Positions 12,870 to 23,499 of a stretch of 64,000 nucleotides of DNA are shown here, piece after piece. The notes below the pieces were generated by a model. It was not told where the DNA came from. It searched no databases and saw only the letters and a list, made by a program, of their open reading frames with translations. The DNA is taken from assembly GCA_011109175.1 (NCBI GenBank), contig RDEW01000091.1, forward strand, positions 54,818 through 118,817, in the 5' to 3' direction. This DNA is from Dicyema japonicum (lineage: Eukaryota > Dicyemida > Rhombozoa > Dicyemidae). Positions within the stretch are counted from its first letter, which is position 1. Each line of letters starts with the position of its first letter. The position numbers and the translations under genes were made by a program.

Positions 12870-13102
12870 ATCGTGAAATGAGCGAACATGATGGATTATT
12901 TGGTTCTGACACCCATTTCTTGGTATCGACGACTTCGACAAGATAGTATAAAGGACCGTAATAAATGTGAAGTCTTTGTGTAGCTGATTTGGTTCAACGT
13001 CGACGCATAGAGTGCGACACAAACGTGAACTACAAACCTGAGATTGTTGAAGTCGCAAAAAAACAAAAAATGCACATTTATAACAAATATTCCAACAAAG
13101 CA
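12870..13102 (+). other. Coding-looking conserved block, unassigned
   Basis: Plus-strand frames give WYRRLRQDSIKDRNK (12922-12966) and, after a break at about 12985, QRRRIECDTNVNYKPEIVEV running into the antisense of the mTERF-like gene. A copy lies at 38440-38700. It may be the 3' part of a gene convergent with the mTERF-like gene, or simply its 3' UTR read backwards. Confidence 0.25.
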
Positions 13103-13911
13103 TTATTTCTCGTCTTCATATACAGCAGAATGGTAAAATTCATCAAACACGTGCAACTCCTCTTCAGAAATGGAACAAAAATCAGCCAAGTGATGGCAAT
13201 TCAAAACTGATTTGAGGGATTTGTTAGTTGTATAACTCAGTTGATTTGATCTTGGAGGAGAATGGAGTCCACATTTCAACAATAAGGTAAATCTCCGCTT
13301 TATTTCATCAAAAGGAACTCCCAATGCTTCACTGTCGGCTATCTCGTGGTCTGGATAGCCGAGATACAGCAAATATTGAATTTTCTCCAATAATGATTCC
13401 TCAGAGGAGTTCATGACTTCACAAAAGTTGTTGACCAATATTTTCTTAGCCATCCGAGTCGGAAAGTAAGACAACAAAAAATTAAATTTTGAGGACACGT
13501 GAATAGAAGATAGCTCATCCCAGAGAACCTGAGAAATGAAAAAAATATCAAAACCCTCTCTGATAAAGCCTCAGTAATAGCATGGGCGGTAGTCCCACTG
13601 TCGATCCCCAGTTTTCGAATACTTTGAAAAATATCGCAAAATTTTCCAACGTCCAACTCCGAAAAATTTGAATTCGATAAAGAAATTAGATTTTCTATGG
13701 GAATTGTTAGTCTGATCAGGGTGTTTAGTTTGTTAATGTCAGCAATTAAAAGATGATACGAATTAATTGAGGACAAAAACTTGTTTATGTCCACGGTTCG
13801 ATATCCATTGTCCGCGAATGACCATTTGATTTTTTCCCAAAGTGTCTTGTCTCGAGAAAATCTGGAACGGTAGCATTTTTTAATTAAATTAAATAACCGA
13901 CGTTGAATCAT
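13103..13911 (-). CDS. mTERF-like protein, two exons
   Basis: Exon 1 runs from ATG 13911 to 13555 and exon 2 from 13528 to the stop at 13103; the 26-bp GT-AG intron (13529-13554) joins them in phase, giving 260 aa. The protein is made of short Leu-rich helical repeats of the kind found in mitochondrial transcription termination factors: an FCDIFQSIRKLGIDS repeat, then KIQYLLYLGYPDHEI, then EIKRRFTLLLKCGL, followed by a C-terminal tail with NKSLKSVLN and EEELHVFDEFY. This layout fits the mTERF family, which binds mitochondrial nucleic acid, but no single residue is diagnostic. The start is rich in Arg/Lys and could be a mitochondrial presequence. It is shorter than vertebrate mTERFs (~350-400 aa). 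A frame-shifted copy lies at 38664-39250. Confidence 0.5.
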
Positions 13912-14004
13912 CGTAAAAATGAAATTTATATAGTTTAAATTTTATTAATTTAGTTAAAATTTAATTTGAAAAAGATTATGGTCTTGTGATTAATTTAAGG
14001 CTGG

Positions 14005-14345
14005 AGACTTCATTTATTTATTAACCCCGGATACACCGAGAAAGCAGTTAAAGTAAACAACTAATTTAGTGTATCCAGTTTCCACTTCCACTGAAACAGA
14101 GTCCATCCGGAATCAACACAAATGGTAAAGACGTCCATACTTGCAGTTGTGGAAACCCTCCAGTGGAGTGGGAAAGCTAATGATCCTTTTCGTGCCGTCC
14201 TGGGACTGGGCGTCACCTGGACAGGTGGATCATATGACGCCACTCTAATAGGAAGAGAGAGGAGGACAGACGAACAAACAGAAATTTCAACCAATTAACC
14301 TCGAATTACCACATGGCACCACGCGGCTAACATTTTATTCTGGAG
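14005..14345 (-). mobile_element. SINE family 2, best copy
   Basis: Minus-strand orientation. The 3' end (left) is TTTATTTATTAACCCCGG at 14010-14027, i.e. CCGGGGTTAATAAATAAA on the element strand. The body follows, with the conserved GTCCATCCGGAATCAACA. The 5' end is a tRNA-like head around 14290-14340 with a degenerate B-box GGTTGAAATTTC. A second, 5'-truncated copy follows at 14450. Confidence 0.6.
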
Positions 14346-14449
14346 ACCTCATAAATAGTGTTATTGTGTGATCCATTACAGCGGAACCGGATCGTGTTAT
14401 AAAAGAAAAGAACAAGAAATTAAGAACACATTTGATATCTTGGGTTATT

Positions 14450-14620
14450 TATTATTTATTTATTAACCCCTGATACATCGAGAAAGAAGTAAAGTAAACA
14501 ACTAATTAAGTGTATCCAGTTTCCATTTCTACATAAACGGAGTCCATCCGGAATCAACATAAAGGGTGTAGACGTCCATACTTGCAGTTGTGGAGACCCC
14601 TCCAGTGGAGTGGGGGTAGA
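14450..14620 (-). mobile_element. SINE family 2, 5'-truncated copy
   Basis: Same 3' end (TTATTTATTAACCCCTGATA at 14456-14475) and ~150 bp of body ~90% like 14010-14170; stops at GTGGAGTGGGG about 14620 and lacks the tRNA-like head. Confidence 0.65.
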
Positions 14621-14699
14621 TTAATTATCATGACAAAGTAAAAGTTCTGCCGACGATTAAACATAATTAAAAAAAAACATTTATTTTAAAATTAAACGT

Positions 14700-15540
14700 T
14701 TAAATATCACTTAATTTGGATGCTTGAATGACCAGGCTGTTTCCTCTGACAAGTCTTACGTAGATCCTTGGTGACTCCATGGATTTTTGAGCCGATCCGT
14801 AGTCAAGAATTCCTGACGTCCCAACAGCAAATGGGAAAATCAAGTGATCCTCCGAAATGTTTTGGTACTTCCTTCTCTTCTGATCCTCGGCTTGATTAGA
14901 AGAGTAACCTGGATCCGAGACTGAAGCAGTCAAATTTTTCAGAGAGTATGTATCAACAAACGTAGTGTCTCAACCAGGTTCCCACCATTAACAAAAGGAA
15001 ATTTTGTCACCCCGTCTCGGAGTTTGCGATAACCTCTGGTGAATTCAGTCAGCTCCAAATGCATTGGTGGCCCACCAGAGGAAAGTGCGTTTTTCTTCGT
15101 CACGTTTAGACAGGCATGCATTGGGAAAAGGCCCGCGCTCAACTCTCACGAAAGTGAATGGTAGTCATATGGATCGATCAAATGTCCACAACGACATTTT
15201 CGCTCAGTACACATTTTAAGACCAATACATACCGAGGCGGCTGTACTCACTGCCTCATCATCCAGCAGGTTGTTAATCTCGGCAAATATAGACGTTCAAC
15301 CAGCCACCTGCTGAATGGCAACAAGCCGTTTTGAACTACTACACATTCTGCAATAATTTTAATGAGATTAAACCTTTCTGCTTGTAAGGGCACCAGTAGT
15401 CGGTTCAATAAAGTTGATTAACTGTCTTGACGACTGTTGGTAAAATATCCTCGCAATAGTCTGATATGAGTGTTGAACCAACTGCCACGTTTCCTATTAT
15501 CGCTCTTGTTATCGTATCCATAATTCAATCTGGAACATTT
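14700..15540 (-). mobile_element. R2-type LINE C-terminus, degenerate
   Basis: Minus-strand pieces match the intact member at 16185-16952 in order: STAASVCIGLKMCTERKCRC then GHLIDPYDYHSLSC (15150-15260, a CxC...H...C knuckle); SAGLFPMHACLNVTKKNAL (about 15085-15140); the RPDG/WDxT region now corrupted to KLRDGVTKFPF; and SVSDPGYSSNQAEDQKRRKY (14865-14930). Frames change at about 14935 and 15145. A shorter piece of the same copy is in the group A duplicate at 40020-40180. Confidence 0.7.
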
Positions 15541-15618
15541 TTTAGCTTCCCTGCAAATTACTCCAAAATCCATGGCTGGTTGAATAATCGTCCAGAATTA
15601 TTTTTTGCTTCAAAAATA

Positions 15619-15943
15619 GTCGGGTGGCATAGTTGTTAGGTGTCGGGCTTAATTGGCTTAGGCTACGGGTTTGAATCTCGCTTTTTTTCACCTGGTGGAA
15701 GGTTCCACGCATCTACGATGCAGAAAGGGTTTGACGAGTGACGCCGTCATCAGTGGATACTCACTGCGGAACTGGATTGTCTAGAAAAGGACCTACACAC
15801 AAGAAAAAAAAAAAGAAGTGAAGATCATTCCTTGGTTCTACGATTAGTTAAAATTAACTGTTCTTTACTCAAATAAAGTGTGTGTCCTGCCTATGCGGAG
15901 CTATAAATACTATGGCTCTCGTGAGAAGGCTTTATTATTATTA
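15619..15943 (+). mobile_element. SINE family 1, full-length reference copy
   Basis: About 325 bp. The head is tRNA-like: A-box-like TGGCATAGTTG at 15625-15635 and B-box-like GGTTTGAATCTC at 15669-15680. The body contains GACGAGTGACGCCGTCATCA and an A-run, and the tail is ATGCGGAGCTATAAATACTA followed by GGCTCTCGTGA and TTATTATTATTA. The group A sister copy at 40188-40215 has no SINE, so this is an insertion after the duplication; short AAAATA repeats flank it. A Pol III promoter and 3' repeat tail fit a LINE-mobilised SINE. Confidence 0.85.
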
Positions 15944-16180
15944 GAAAATAATCACCATCTTTCGTTAACTAAACAGATAACTCCAATTTTTGATTTTAAA
16001 GAGGTAATTATTTTATGTGCACAGACCTTTCTCATATATATTCGGCTGTGTCATCGAACACCATCCATGATTGTTTTTGAAAATTCTCTGCGTCACAATT
16101 TTAGAACAAAAAATAAACAATTATTGACTCGAGGCTTCTATACTGTTGATTTTTTAAACTTCAAAAGATTGACAAATCAC

Positions 16181-16997
16181 TTATTTGAATGTTATTAACG
16201 AACTTGTATGTTCGAGGACCATCGATGAGCTAAAACCACAACTCGACCAGCATCGTCTGGCTTGTCTGGCTACCGCATCAACAAACGTAAGCGGTGCATG
16301 GCTCAAAGCATTCCCGTGCATTTCACTCGGAACTTTTCTGGACGATGACTCCACGAGGATTGGGGTTTGCGTCCGCCTCGGAATCGATGTTTGCGCAATC
16401 CATCGCTGTAGATGTGGAGGAATAGTCGACGCGAAAGGACTCCACGCACTTTCCTGCCGAAGGAGCGCTGGAAGGAGCCTGAGACATAGTGCAATCAACA
16501 AGGTTATTGCGTGGGGACTAGAAGCTGCCGGATTCCCTGTCCAGATGGAGCCCCTAGGACTTGCCACGGCAAACAGAAGGCCGGATGGAGCGACTCTGTT
16601 CCCGTGGGATGCTGGGAAGTACATGGCCTGGGATGCCACCTGCGTAGATAGCTTCTCCCCTTCCAATATTACAATGAGTGCGACAAATCCAGGCTCAGCT
16701 GCAGAGAAAGCAGAAATACTTAAAGCAAAGAAGTACACATGCCTCGGCGAGCATTACACATTTGAACCAGTCGCAGTCGAAACTTCAGGAGTCATAGAAA
16801 GCAGGTCGTTAGCCCTGCTCAACAAAATTGGATCGTTAGTCGCTAAAAGGAAAAGGGATGTCAGAGAGAAGGGCTGGCTCATTGAGCGCATCTCCTTACA
16901 GATCGTAAGGGGAAATGCGCTCTCAATCCTGAGAGCAGCCAGTAGCCTTTAACTATTTGGTTTTATTCTTCAATAAATTGTTATTGATTTAAAAAAA
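16181..16997 (+). mobile_element. R2-type LINE 3' fragment with intact 255-codon frame
   Basis: The frame 16185-16952 encodes the C-terminal part of a non-LTR polyprotein. Visible elements: a zinc knuckle CRCGGIVDAKGLHALSC with RH after it (about residues 66-100), then MEPLGLATANRRPDG and MAWDATCVDSF, which give the RPD...D-x-T pattern of restriction-like endonucleases used by R2/NeSL/R4-type elements, then KAKKYTCLGEHYTFEPVAVE and a terminal RGNALSILRAA. The element ends at 16997 after GTTATTGATTT and an A-run. The sister copy at 40375-40395 reads straight through AATGTCATTAATTAATACAA, so this is a 5'-truncated insertion with ~5-bp AATGT target duplication, younger than the group A duplication. 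It has no RT and cannot move by itself. Confidence 0.75.
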
Positions 16998-17749
16998 ATG
17001 TCATTAATTAATACAATGTTCGTCTACAATGATAGAACTGACCGATTTAGGGAGTGACCTACATTTGCTACGACCTATTTAGTCAGCATATAATTTAATG
17101 AGAAAAAAGCTACTTAACTAACTAATTAAAAGTGGTGGTCATCAACTAAACAAGAAGCATTAAATCTTTAATTTTTAACTAAAAAATATCAAATATTGAT
17201 TATTGTTCATGATACTGGTAGTCACTATCTAAACAAGAACCAATTAATAAAAATAATCAATATTTGATTATACGTATAAATTTATTGGGTGGTCAAATTG
17301 ATTCTACTGTTGATGGATCTCATCAAAAAAGCAATTGATCTCCAAAAAATTATTAACGTTTATAGTATAATAAAGTGAATAAACAGATTGCTTCAATTAA
17401 GAGGTTAATTTTTAAAAACATCCCAAAAGTTCCAATATCTCCCGAAAACCGCGTCCGGTCTTTTTAAAAATTTAAACAGACTTTCTTTTTGAAGTAAAAA
17501 TTACCCCAAAAAATTAGTTTGATCCATCCAGGTAGTTTGGGAGTTCTAAGTAACCTCAAAATTGTATTGATTATTTTGACCGGGATCAACGACCCTGTTG
17601 AGTAAATTAGTGGAGATTTTGGGGTCTGAGATTAACTAGAGATAACTCAAAAGTTTTGTAGAACTAATTACGTTTATTAACAGTTTTACAAAAATATTCT
17701 GGTTACTAAAAATCTCAGAGTACATAATTTGTTGAGAATTAGACGACTG

Positions 17750-18560
17750 TGACACTTGAGCATCATGAAGATAATCTCAAAACCCCTCGGAAGAAACGCT
17801 AGGCCCTCTTCCGCAGTCTATCGACAATTTGTTCAACCGGTATTGACCTACGTAAGTGACTCGTGGTCAATGGCCATTTCCCGATTTTCTCTCTTGAAAC
17901 TGTCCGCAATCCATGAAGCTTCCAAAAGAGTCATTGTCGAAAATTTATGTCCTCCCATCTGGAAGCAGTTTTGATTGGACGACGACAGAAGATACTGAGG
18001 GAAGATGCGTCGGATAGCATTTCCCCTGTATCGATCTGGAGTGACTTAGTTTGGGAAATTTTTCTCTTCCTTTTAACATGGTGATACTAAGGTAATAATT
18101 TTTTTGCTATAGACTATTATTTTGATTCAAAAAATAAAGTTAAATTTTTAAGGTTAAAAATGCGCCCTAGTAGTAACTTTCTTTAACTAGCATTCCAATT
18201 TTATTGATTCTATTAATCCAGGATACTCGAAGTGCAAATCTGGTATACTATCCGAGGAGATCTTCAGATCATGATGGAGTCTCTTTGGACATATCTTACG
18301 TCTAAATGCTCAAGTACCCGCGAATATCGCCATGGAAAACTACCTAATGCATACGGGAGCCGGTTTCCGTGGAAGACCAAGAGTCACACTCCCAACTATT
18401 TTGAATGGAGACCTGTCGGCTGTGGGACTGAAGCTCACTTCCGCAGACGACCTAGATACCTTAAGGGAACTGGCACGAAGTAGAGGGTCCTGGAAAAGGC
18501 TGATAGAGAGGATGGCTAGAAATACGGCACAAGGGAGGCTTGATTAATTTTATGACTTCT
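17750..18560 (+). mobile_element. LINE C-terminal relic, shared by group A copies
   Basis: First part (17756-18070): YRQFVQPVLTYVSDSWSMAI and LKLSAIHEASKRVIVEN, the post-RT block of Jockey/CR1-like elements; repeated at 41060-41400 and 48680-48990. Second part (18230-18547): RGRPRVTLPTILNGDLSAVG then RELARSRGSWKRLIERMARN, the extreme C-terminus seen in several LINEs here, followed by AATAATAAT tail-like sequence at 18575. The second part is absent from 41400-41425, so it may be a separate insertion. Confidence 0.6.
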
Positions 18561-18613
18561 CGGGAGTGCTTTAAATAAAATAATAATCCAGGATCCATCG
18601 AAAAGAAGATTAC

Positions 18614-18835
18614 ATGTATTCAGTTCCACGGCCAAAGAAGCAGAGAAAAATGTCTAGAAGAGTTGTGGGAACTCTTCCAAAGTCAAACGACTCTCTTTAC
18701 GTCATCAATGAATTGATCTCCTCACGAGGCAGGTGGATTAAAAGATGGCTAGTTAACAAAGGAAGGGAGATAAAAAACGTGGCGAAGGAAGAAAACCATT
18801 TACAGCAAGGCAGGTCAACCCACGTAGCATTTTAG
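18614..18835 (+). repeat. Repeated open frame, unassigned
   Basis: A 73-codon frame (KKQRKMSRRVVGTLP) preceded by CCAGGATCCATCGAAAAGA. The same stretch is at 49090-49360 with frameshifts. The leading words resemble the 3' end of SINE family 2. Probably repeat sequence rather than a gene. Confidence 0.35.
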
Positions 18836-18972
18836 TAGGCATGCGACCCCAACCACTAGAAGCTATAATTAATCTGTCAATTAAAATAATAATTCAAAAT
18901 AATTAAGACGATTATTTTACAATTAGTGTATTTAAGTATAATTTTAAATAGAGATTATATTTATTTGTTGTT

Positions 18973-21005
18973 ATGGCGTGTCTGCTATTTTGCTTATTAT
19001 TTGTAATTAAAAAATCTTTTTCTGTAAAGAAAGTATATTGTACATTAAAAAACAAGGTTTCTTCAATAAATGAGAATCAAAACTACCAGTTTTAGTTTCA
19101 CTCTCGAACAAAGACCCAAGTATCTCTACCCTTTAACAAGTTAATCTCCAAACATTAATTACCAATATTTTACAAATTCTGTAAAAGTGATGTTCCTCAA
19201 CGAAACTCAGGTTTTCATTGTTCACATCGTAACGCCGGAGAATTCAAAGTTTACGTTCCTTTTAATGTAGTTCAACTTTCTAGCACATGTGAACTGCTCA
19301 CGATACTGCAAAAGTGCCCGAATTAACGTCTCAACGAGAAATCTGATCGACAACGAATATTTCCTTAATTTGTACATTCAATTAAAAATGTAGCTTTATT
19401 GGCGGTATTCCAGCCTTGTGGTGCCCTAGCGACAGCAAAGTGTGTCATGACTTTGTGCCCTTTGGTTGGAAGGAGACTGTTTGTGGTAATTCTGTATTTT
19501 AGGAAAAATTGAAAGACAATTATTTCATAAATAATTATTATAAATTTATCGTTTACTATGAAACTGTGTCCTTCGGCAATCCTTCAGTTGAACTAGCAGG
19601 AAAAATAATTGGCGCGCAAGTTTTTCCGTACAAGTTTGCCGCGGTCTTCAGTTTAGTGTAATAAATTCGGAGAAGATTCAATTTTCGGTCAGCTTTCAAG
19701 TATCAGCTGGCATTTACTTTAGAAAGCCGAAACAAAGCTTCCGACCTCCCAAAATTCAACCATTAACCTCTTCCTGATGTGGTCTACCGTTTATTTTCAT
19801 TACAGTTACCTAATGGGTCTTTTCTTTGTCATAATCCTCATTTACATTGTCAGTGTCATCTTCAAAACGAAGAATAAATTCTCTATCGATTCCACAGAAA
19901 ATGTAAGCAATCGAATCATTTAAAGCTGATCGTCTCTTACAATCACTCTTGGAAGTACTTGGAAGGCGATGTTTTCCGCCCACCGTGCAATGTGATGGCT
20001 TTTTCTATTTTCGTTGGCTCTGGATTTCACATTTTTTTCACGTTTATTATTGCTCTCTGTAATTTTTAAAGTAATAGTAGCCTTGATTGTTGCATCCGAC
20101 TGGACTTCTCAGCCCCAAAAGTTCGTCATAGTTGACACAGAATTTATAATTTAGGGCACTTTTATATTTGTTACTCCACTTTCGTCATATTTTACCGCTT
20201 ATTTGTATCAAGGTAGTTTTAATTTGCACTTGTAGTTTTTGGCGGTCAATTTTGTCGAAAAACGTGCTTATATTATTCGACTTTTATTCCCGCGTAAAAT
20301 ATACCTAATAAAAATAGGACATACCTTTTCCTTTACACAGCCCTTAACGTCATATATTATGTCAATGACAGCAGTTCTGCAGTCCCTGGTAAGAATATTC
20401 TCTCCCTCGTGGCTGTCTGGATTTTTCTTTACTCCCTCTTAAGTCTGGTAGGTTTCTACTTTGGATGTAAGCGAAAGGTAGGTTTTTGATACATTTAGAC
20501 TAATATTCTGGTGTATAACAAAATTCCTCGAACAATTCCCAACGTTTCAATCAATGTTGTCGGGAGAGGCTTTTCATACGTTTTCTGTAGTCTGTCCCCA
20601 TTTTGCTGCATTTTTGTACTTCTGCTCCCCATTTTTGATGGAATATGGTAAATATTTGAATTATTATTAAGGGGATACTCTTCCTTTAACATGTACGGAC
20701 AACTGTTGTTGTTAGTTGTGTTGACTCTAATGGCCATCTGTCTTACTTCGTTCATATTCGTGTACTACTATTTGTTGTGTGAGGACTATCGGTGGTGGTG
20801 GAGGGCCTTCAATACTGGGATATACATCACTCTTCCGTTTTTATTCTATTTGATTAACTATTTTGTGAAATGTGGCATTACTTCAATGTGGTTTGTGGTT
20901 GCCAGAATACTGCAAATTGTTGGAATGGGAATTGGACTATGGCTTAGTACTGGTTTTGTGGCATTTATATTTTGTTGGTGGAGTATTAGGAGATTATATT
21001 TATAA
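18973..21005 (+). CDS. TM9SF: TM9SF family protein (nonaspanin)
   Basis: The membrane half is fully resolved. From 19723 exons join in phase through introns 19779-19805, 19903-19925, 20059-20080, 20131-20154, 20213-20235, 20294-20317, 20478-20498 and 20648-20671 (21-27 bp), giving 364 residues to the TAA at 21005; 19700-19722 is one more intron. Diagnostic blocks: WKYLEGDVFRPP, SSSAVP, FYFGCKRK, NKIPRTIP and CEDYRWWWRAF, followed by the last two membrane helices and a short basic end. Nonaspanins have a lumenal N-terminus and nine membrane spans, and act in endosome/Golgi trafficking. The N-terminal lumenal exons are less certain: ATG 18973 gives a signal-like ACLLFCLLF and a 27-bp intron (19003-19029), and NNYYKFIVYYETVSFGNPSV near 19540-19600 fits the lumenal domain, but the exons between are not fully joined. 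A truncated copy lies at 61190-61915. Confidence 0.88.
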
Positions 21006-21009
21006 TTAT

Positions 21010-21660
21010 TAATGTATTTTTGACTTTGTTATATGAACTTATTATACTTGGTGGTCAGACTTATGTGGTAATTAACGTGGTTATGTCCTATCAGTTGCCT
21101 ATACTCTTGACTCGTAAGAGCCATTAGTAATAAAATCTATATTATTTAATTAAAATAATAACAGGCAGTCAACAACTACGAAGTTCCTCTTGGTCAACGC
21201 ATTTCCTCTGACGATTTGTGAGGAAATACGCTCAACAAGTCAGCTCCTTTCTCTCATCCATTTTCTTCATTACGATCCAATGCGGTTCAGTAGGGTTGTT
21301 GATCTGCCTCCAATGATGACTACCAGCTCACATTGAACTGTCCGTCTAATAATCTGTGCAAGTATTTTTATCATAAGACGAACACGTGGTCCAAAAATGA
21401 GATGAAAAAATCTTTTTAATAAAGATATCTTAGGAATTACGAAGGACTGGCATCGTGTTATAAGCGATAAGTTTCTATGCTAACATTGTCGACCTATTTT
21501 TTATTTCATAAAATTTAATTTACGTTTCGTCATTTTACCATAAATAATAATTGGAACATCAGAAAAATGTCAGTTCTCATCTTCCTAGAAGACAGCCGTC
21601 TATTCTGATTGGTGGGATATCTATAAAAAGTCTAGTTGCATATGTTTTCGCAAAAATATC
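21010..21660. other. TM9SF downstream flank
   Basis: No gene seen. About 600 bp of duplicated non-coding sequence that recurs at 61910-62405 with small indels; it is interrupted at 21661 by the pogo-type transposon. Confidence 0.6.
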
Positions 21661-23355
21661 TACAGTCCGACCCCTAAATGGGGCACCAAGTGCCCCAAAA
21701 TGCGGGGGTGCCCCAAAAACAGGGGTTTGTTATTATTTTTTAAATTATATCAATAATAAACATCAAATAACATTTTTACCAAAATAATCAGTTATTTTAA
21801 TTTTAGAGTTTTGTCGTATATTATTTGTTAAATTTAAATCATAGAAGTCTCGCAGCATTTTTGGTGCCACATGTGAAATTTTCTTTTCCAAATTGTTTAG
21901 CAGATCCTTTGTTTCCACTACGATATTTTCAGAATTCTCAGTTTCCGAACATCCATTATAGATATAATTGTCTGACTCTTCGCATTCTACTTCAATTGTT
22001 TCGTTTACAACGTGATTTAGATGTTGATCCGTTAAGCTGTCTGTTGCATAAGAATAACGGTTCCTGTCGATTTTCTTCCAACAATTAACAATACATGCCG
22101 CATCTATTTTCTCCCAACCTTTCGAAATTAGCATCATGACACGACGCAAGCTTAATTTTGCAATAGAATGTACAAAATCTTTTTCGATATCTTGAAAACA
22201 CAAAAATTCCATTAAGAAACTTAAATAATAATCTTTAAAGGCCTTGATTATTCCCATATCCAAAGGTTGTAAATAGGGCGTTGTATTTTTCAAAATAAAA
22301 ATTCAATATTTGAACATTTAAAAGTTTTATGACATCCAGCATTGTCGAGCAATAATTATGTTTTTCTGTTGTTTTTGCGGAACAATTCCTTTATTAGTGT
22401 AAGCCAACTCATAAAAGTCTTTTCAGTCATCCATGGATTTTTTGAGGACGAATACAAAAACCCAAAATCTTGGACATCAAAATTTTTTAGGCACCGAGGT
22501 TGCTTACACTTTCCAATAATCAATAGGTCAAGTTTTTCTCCAAAAAAACTGCAGCATGGAAGAACAGTGAGTCTTTCTTTTCCTTGTTAATAGCCAAAAT
22601 ACTGTTCGCTTTTTTCGACGAATAATTTTTGCGGAGTTCTTTTTATAAAAATTGCGGTTTCATCGCAATTAAATACATTTTGAAGTCCATATTTTAATAC
22701 CTTCTCGTCAAATTTTTCAAAATAATCTTTAACGTGAAATAAATCGTATGAGGCCTTTTATCAACATATTGACTTGAGTTGAAGCTCATGTCGTAATTTA
22801 AATCTATCAAGCTACCCATTGGAGGCTTTAACAGAAGTAAATCCAATTTTTGAAGCTTTAACTAAAGCGATTTTTTTCAAAATAGGACCTGAAATTTTAT
22901 CCACCCGAAGTTTTTGAAATACTTCAAAGACTTGATCATCAAATTTTTCTTTATCGGCTTTAAATACCTCATACAACTCAGAACTAGTATTGCCGCGGTG
23001 TAAGAAAGGTACAATTTTTCGTTTGATTCTTGAAATAGTTACATTACTTATCTTGTAATTTGTGATTAATTGTCTTTCAGATAAATTGTTCCTCATAATT
23101 TCTTTAGCAGTTTTCAATTTAGTTTCGTAACCACAACAAAAATGAAAATTGAAAATAAAACAAAAATATAATTAATTTATTATAATTTTATTATCTTAAA
23201 AATTGTTAATAAATGATTTTTCGATGCCCCCAAATTTCCATAATTTTTTTTATTGATTTTTCATTTTATTCTGCCAAAATGTTGATTTGAAAAAGGTGCC
23301 TCAAAATGCGGGGTGCCCCACCCTTGAATCTGCCCCATTTTGTGGTCGGACTGTA
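21661..23355 (-). mobile_element. pogo/Tigger-type DNA transposon
   Basis: Flanked by TA (21661-21662 and 23354-23355) with inverted termini starting CAGTCCGAC; the inner parts of both ends share GGGGCA and GGTGCCCCA words. The transposase runs on the minus strand. N-terminal CENP-B/Tc5-like helix-turn-helix at 23117-22812 (LSERQLITNYKISNVTISRI), FNCDETAIF around 22660-22640, and the DDE C-terminal half at 22293-21763 (KNTTPYLQPLDMGIIKAFKD). An LLLDNAGCHK block carries the second acidic residue near 22340. At least three frameshifts/stops disable it. The paralogous site at 62400-62430 is empty with a single TA. Confidence 0.9.
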
Positions 23356-23490
23356 CTTAGTTTTTCGTGGTTCAGACAACTGGAGGAATAAATGGAAAAT
23401 CGCTTCTTTTTCTCAAAAATATGGACGTCCGGCTACAATCAGAGGTCTCACATGTCATGTGAGACCCAGTGACTTCTCAAGTTGCCATTA
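23356..23490 (+). mobile_element. R2-type C-terminal relic
   Basis: Reads VVQTTGGINGKSLLFLKNMD in one frame, a decayed form of VVETTGGISGKSLRFLKKLG at 35775-35835. Also in the sister copy at 62420-62560, so it predates the group B duplication and the pogo insertion. Confidence 0.55.
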
Positions 23491-23499
23491 AACCTGTTT

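Larger units (their letters stand above)
11690..18890. repeat. Group A dispersed duplication, copy 1
   Basis: Collinear with 37305-43200 and, for its last third (17000-18890), with 48190-49440. Shared landmarks in order: the small frame at 11761-11976, the block at 12132-12330, the mTERF-like gene, a SINE family 2 copy, the R2-type relic at 14700, and the LINE 3' ends at 17000-18070. Copy 1 holds the open versions of the coding parts. It also carries insertions absent from copy 2: the SINE at 15619-15943 and the R2-type fragment at 16181-16995. Confidence 0.85.

Noticed and set aside
16181-16738. 185-codon open frame on the minus strand
   Set aside because: It lies antisense to the R2-type endonuclease frame (16185-16952), which has clear family motifs; the antisense frame has none and is a shadow.
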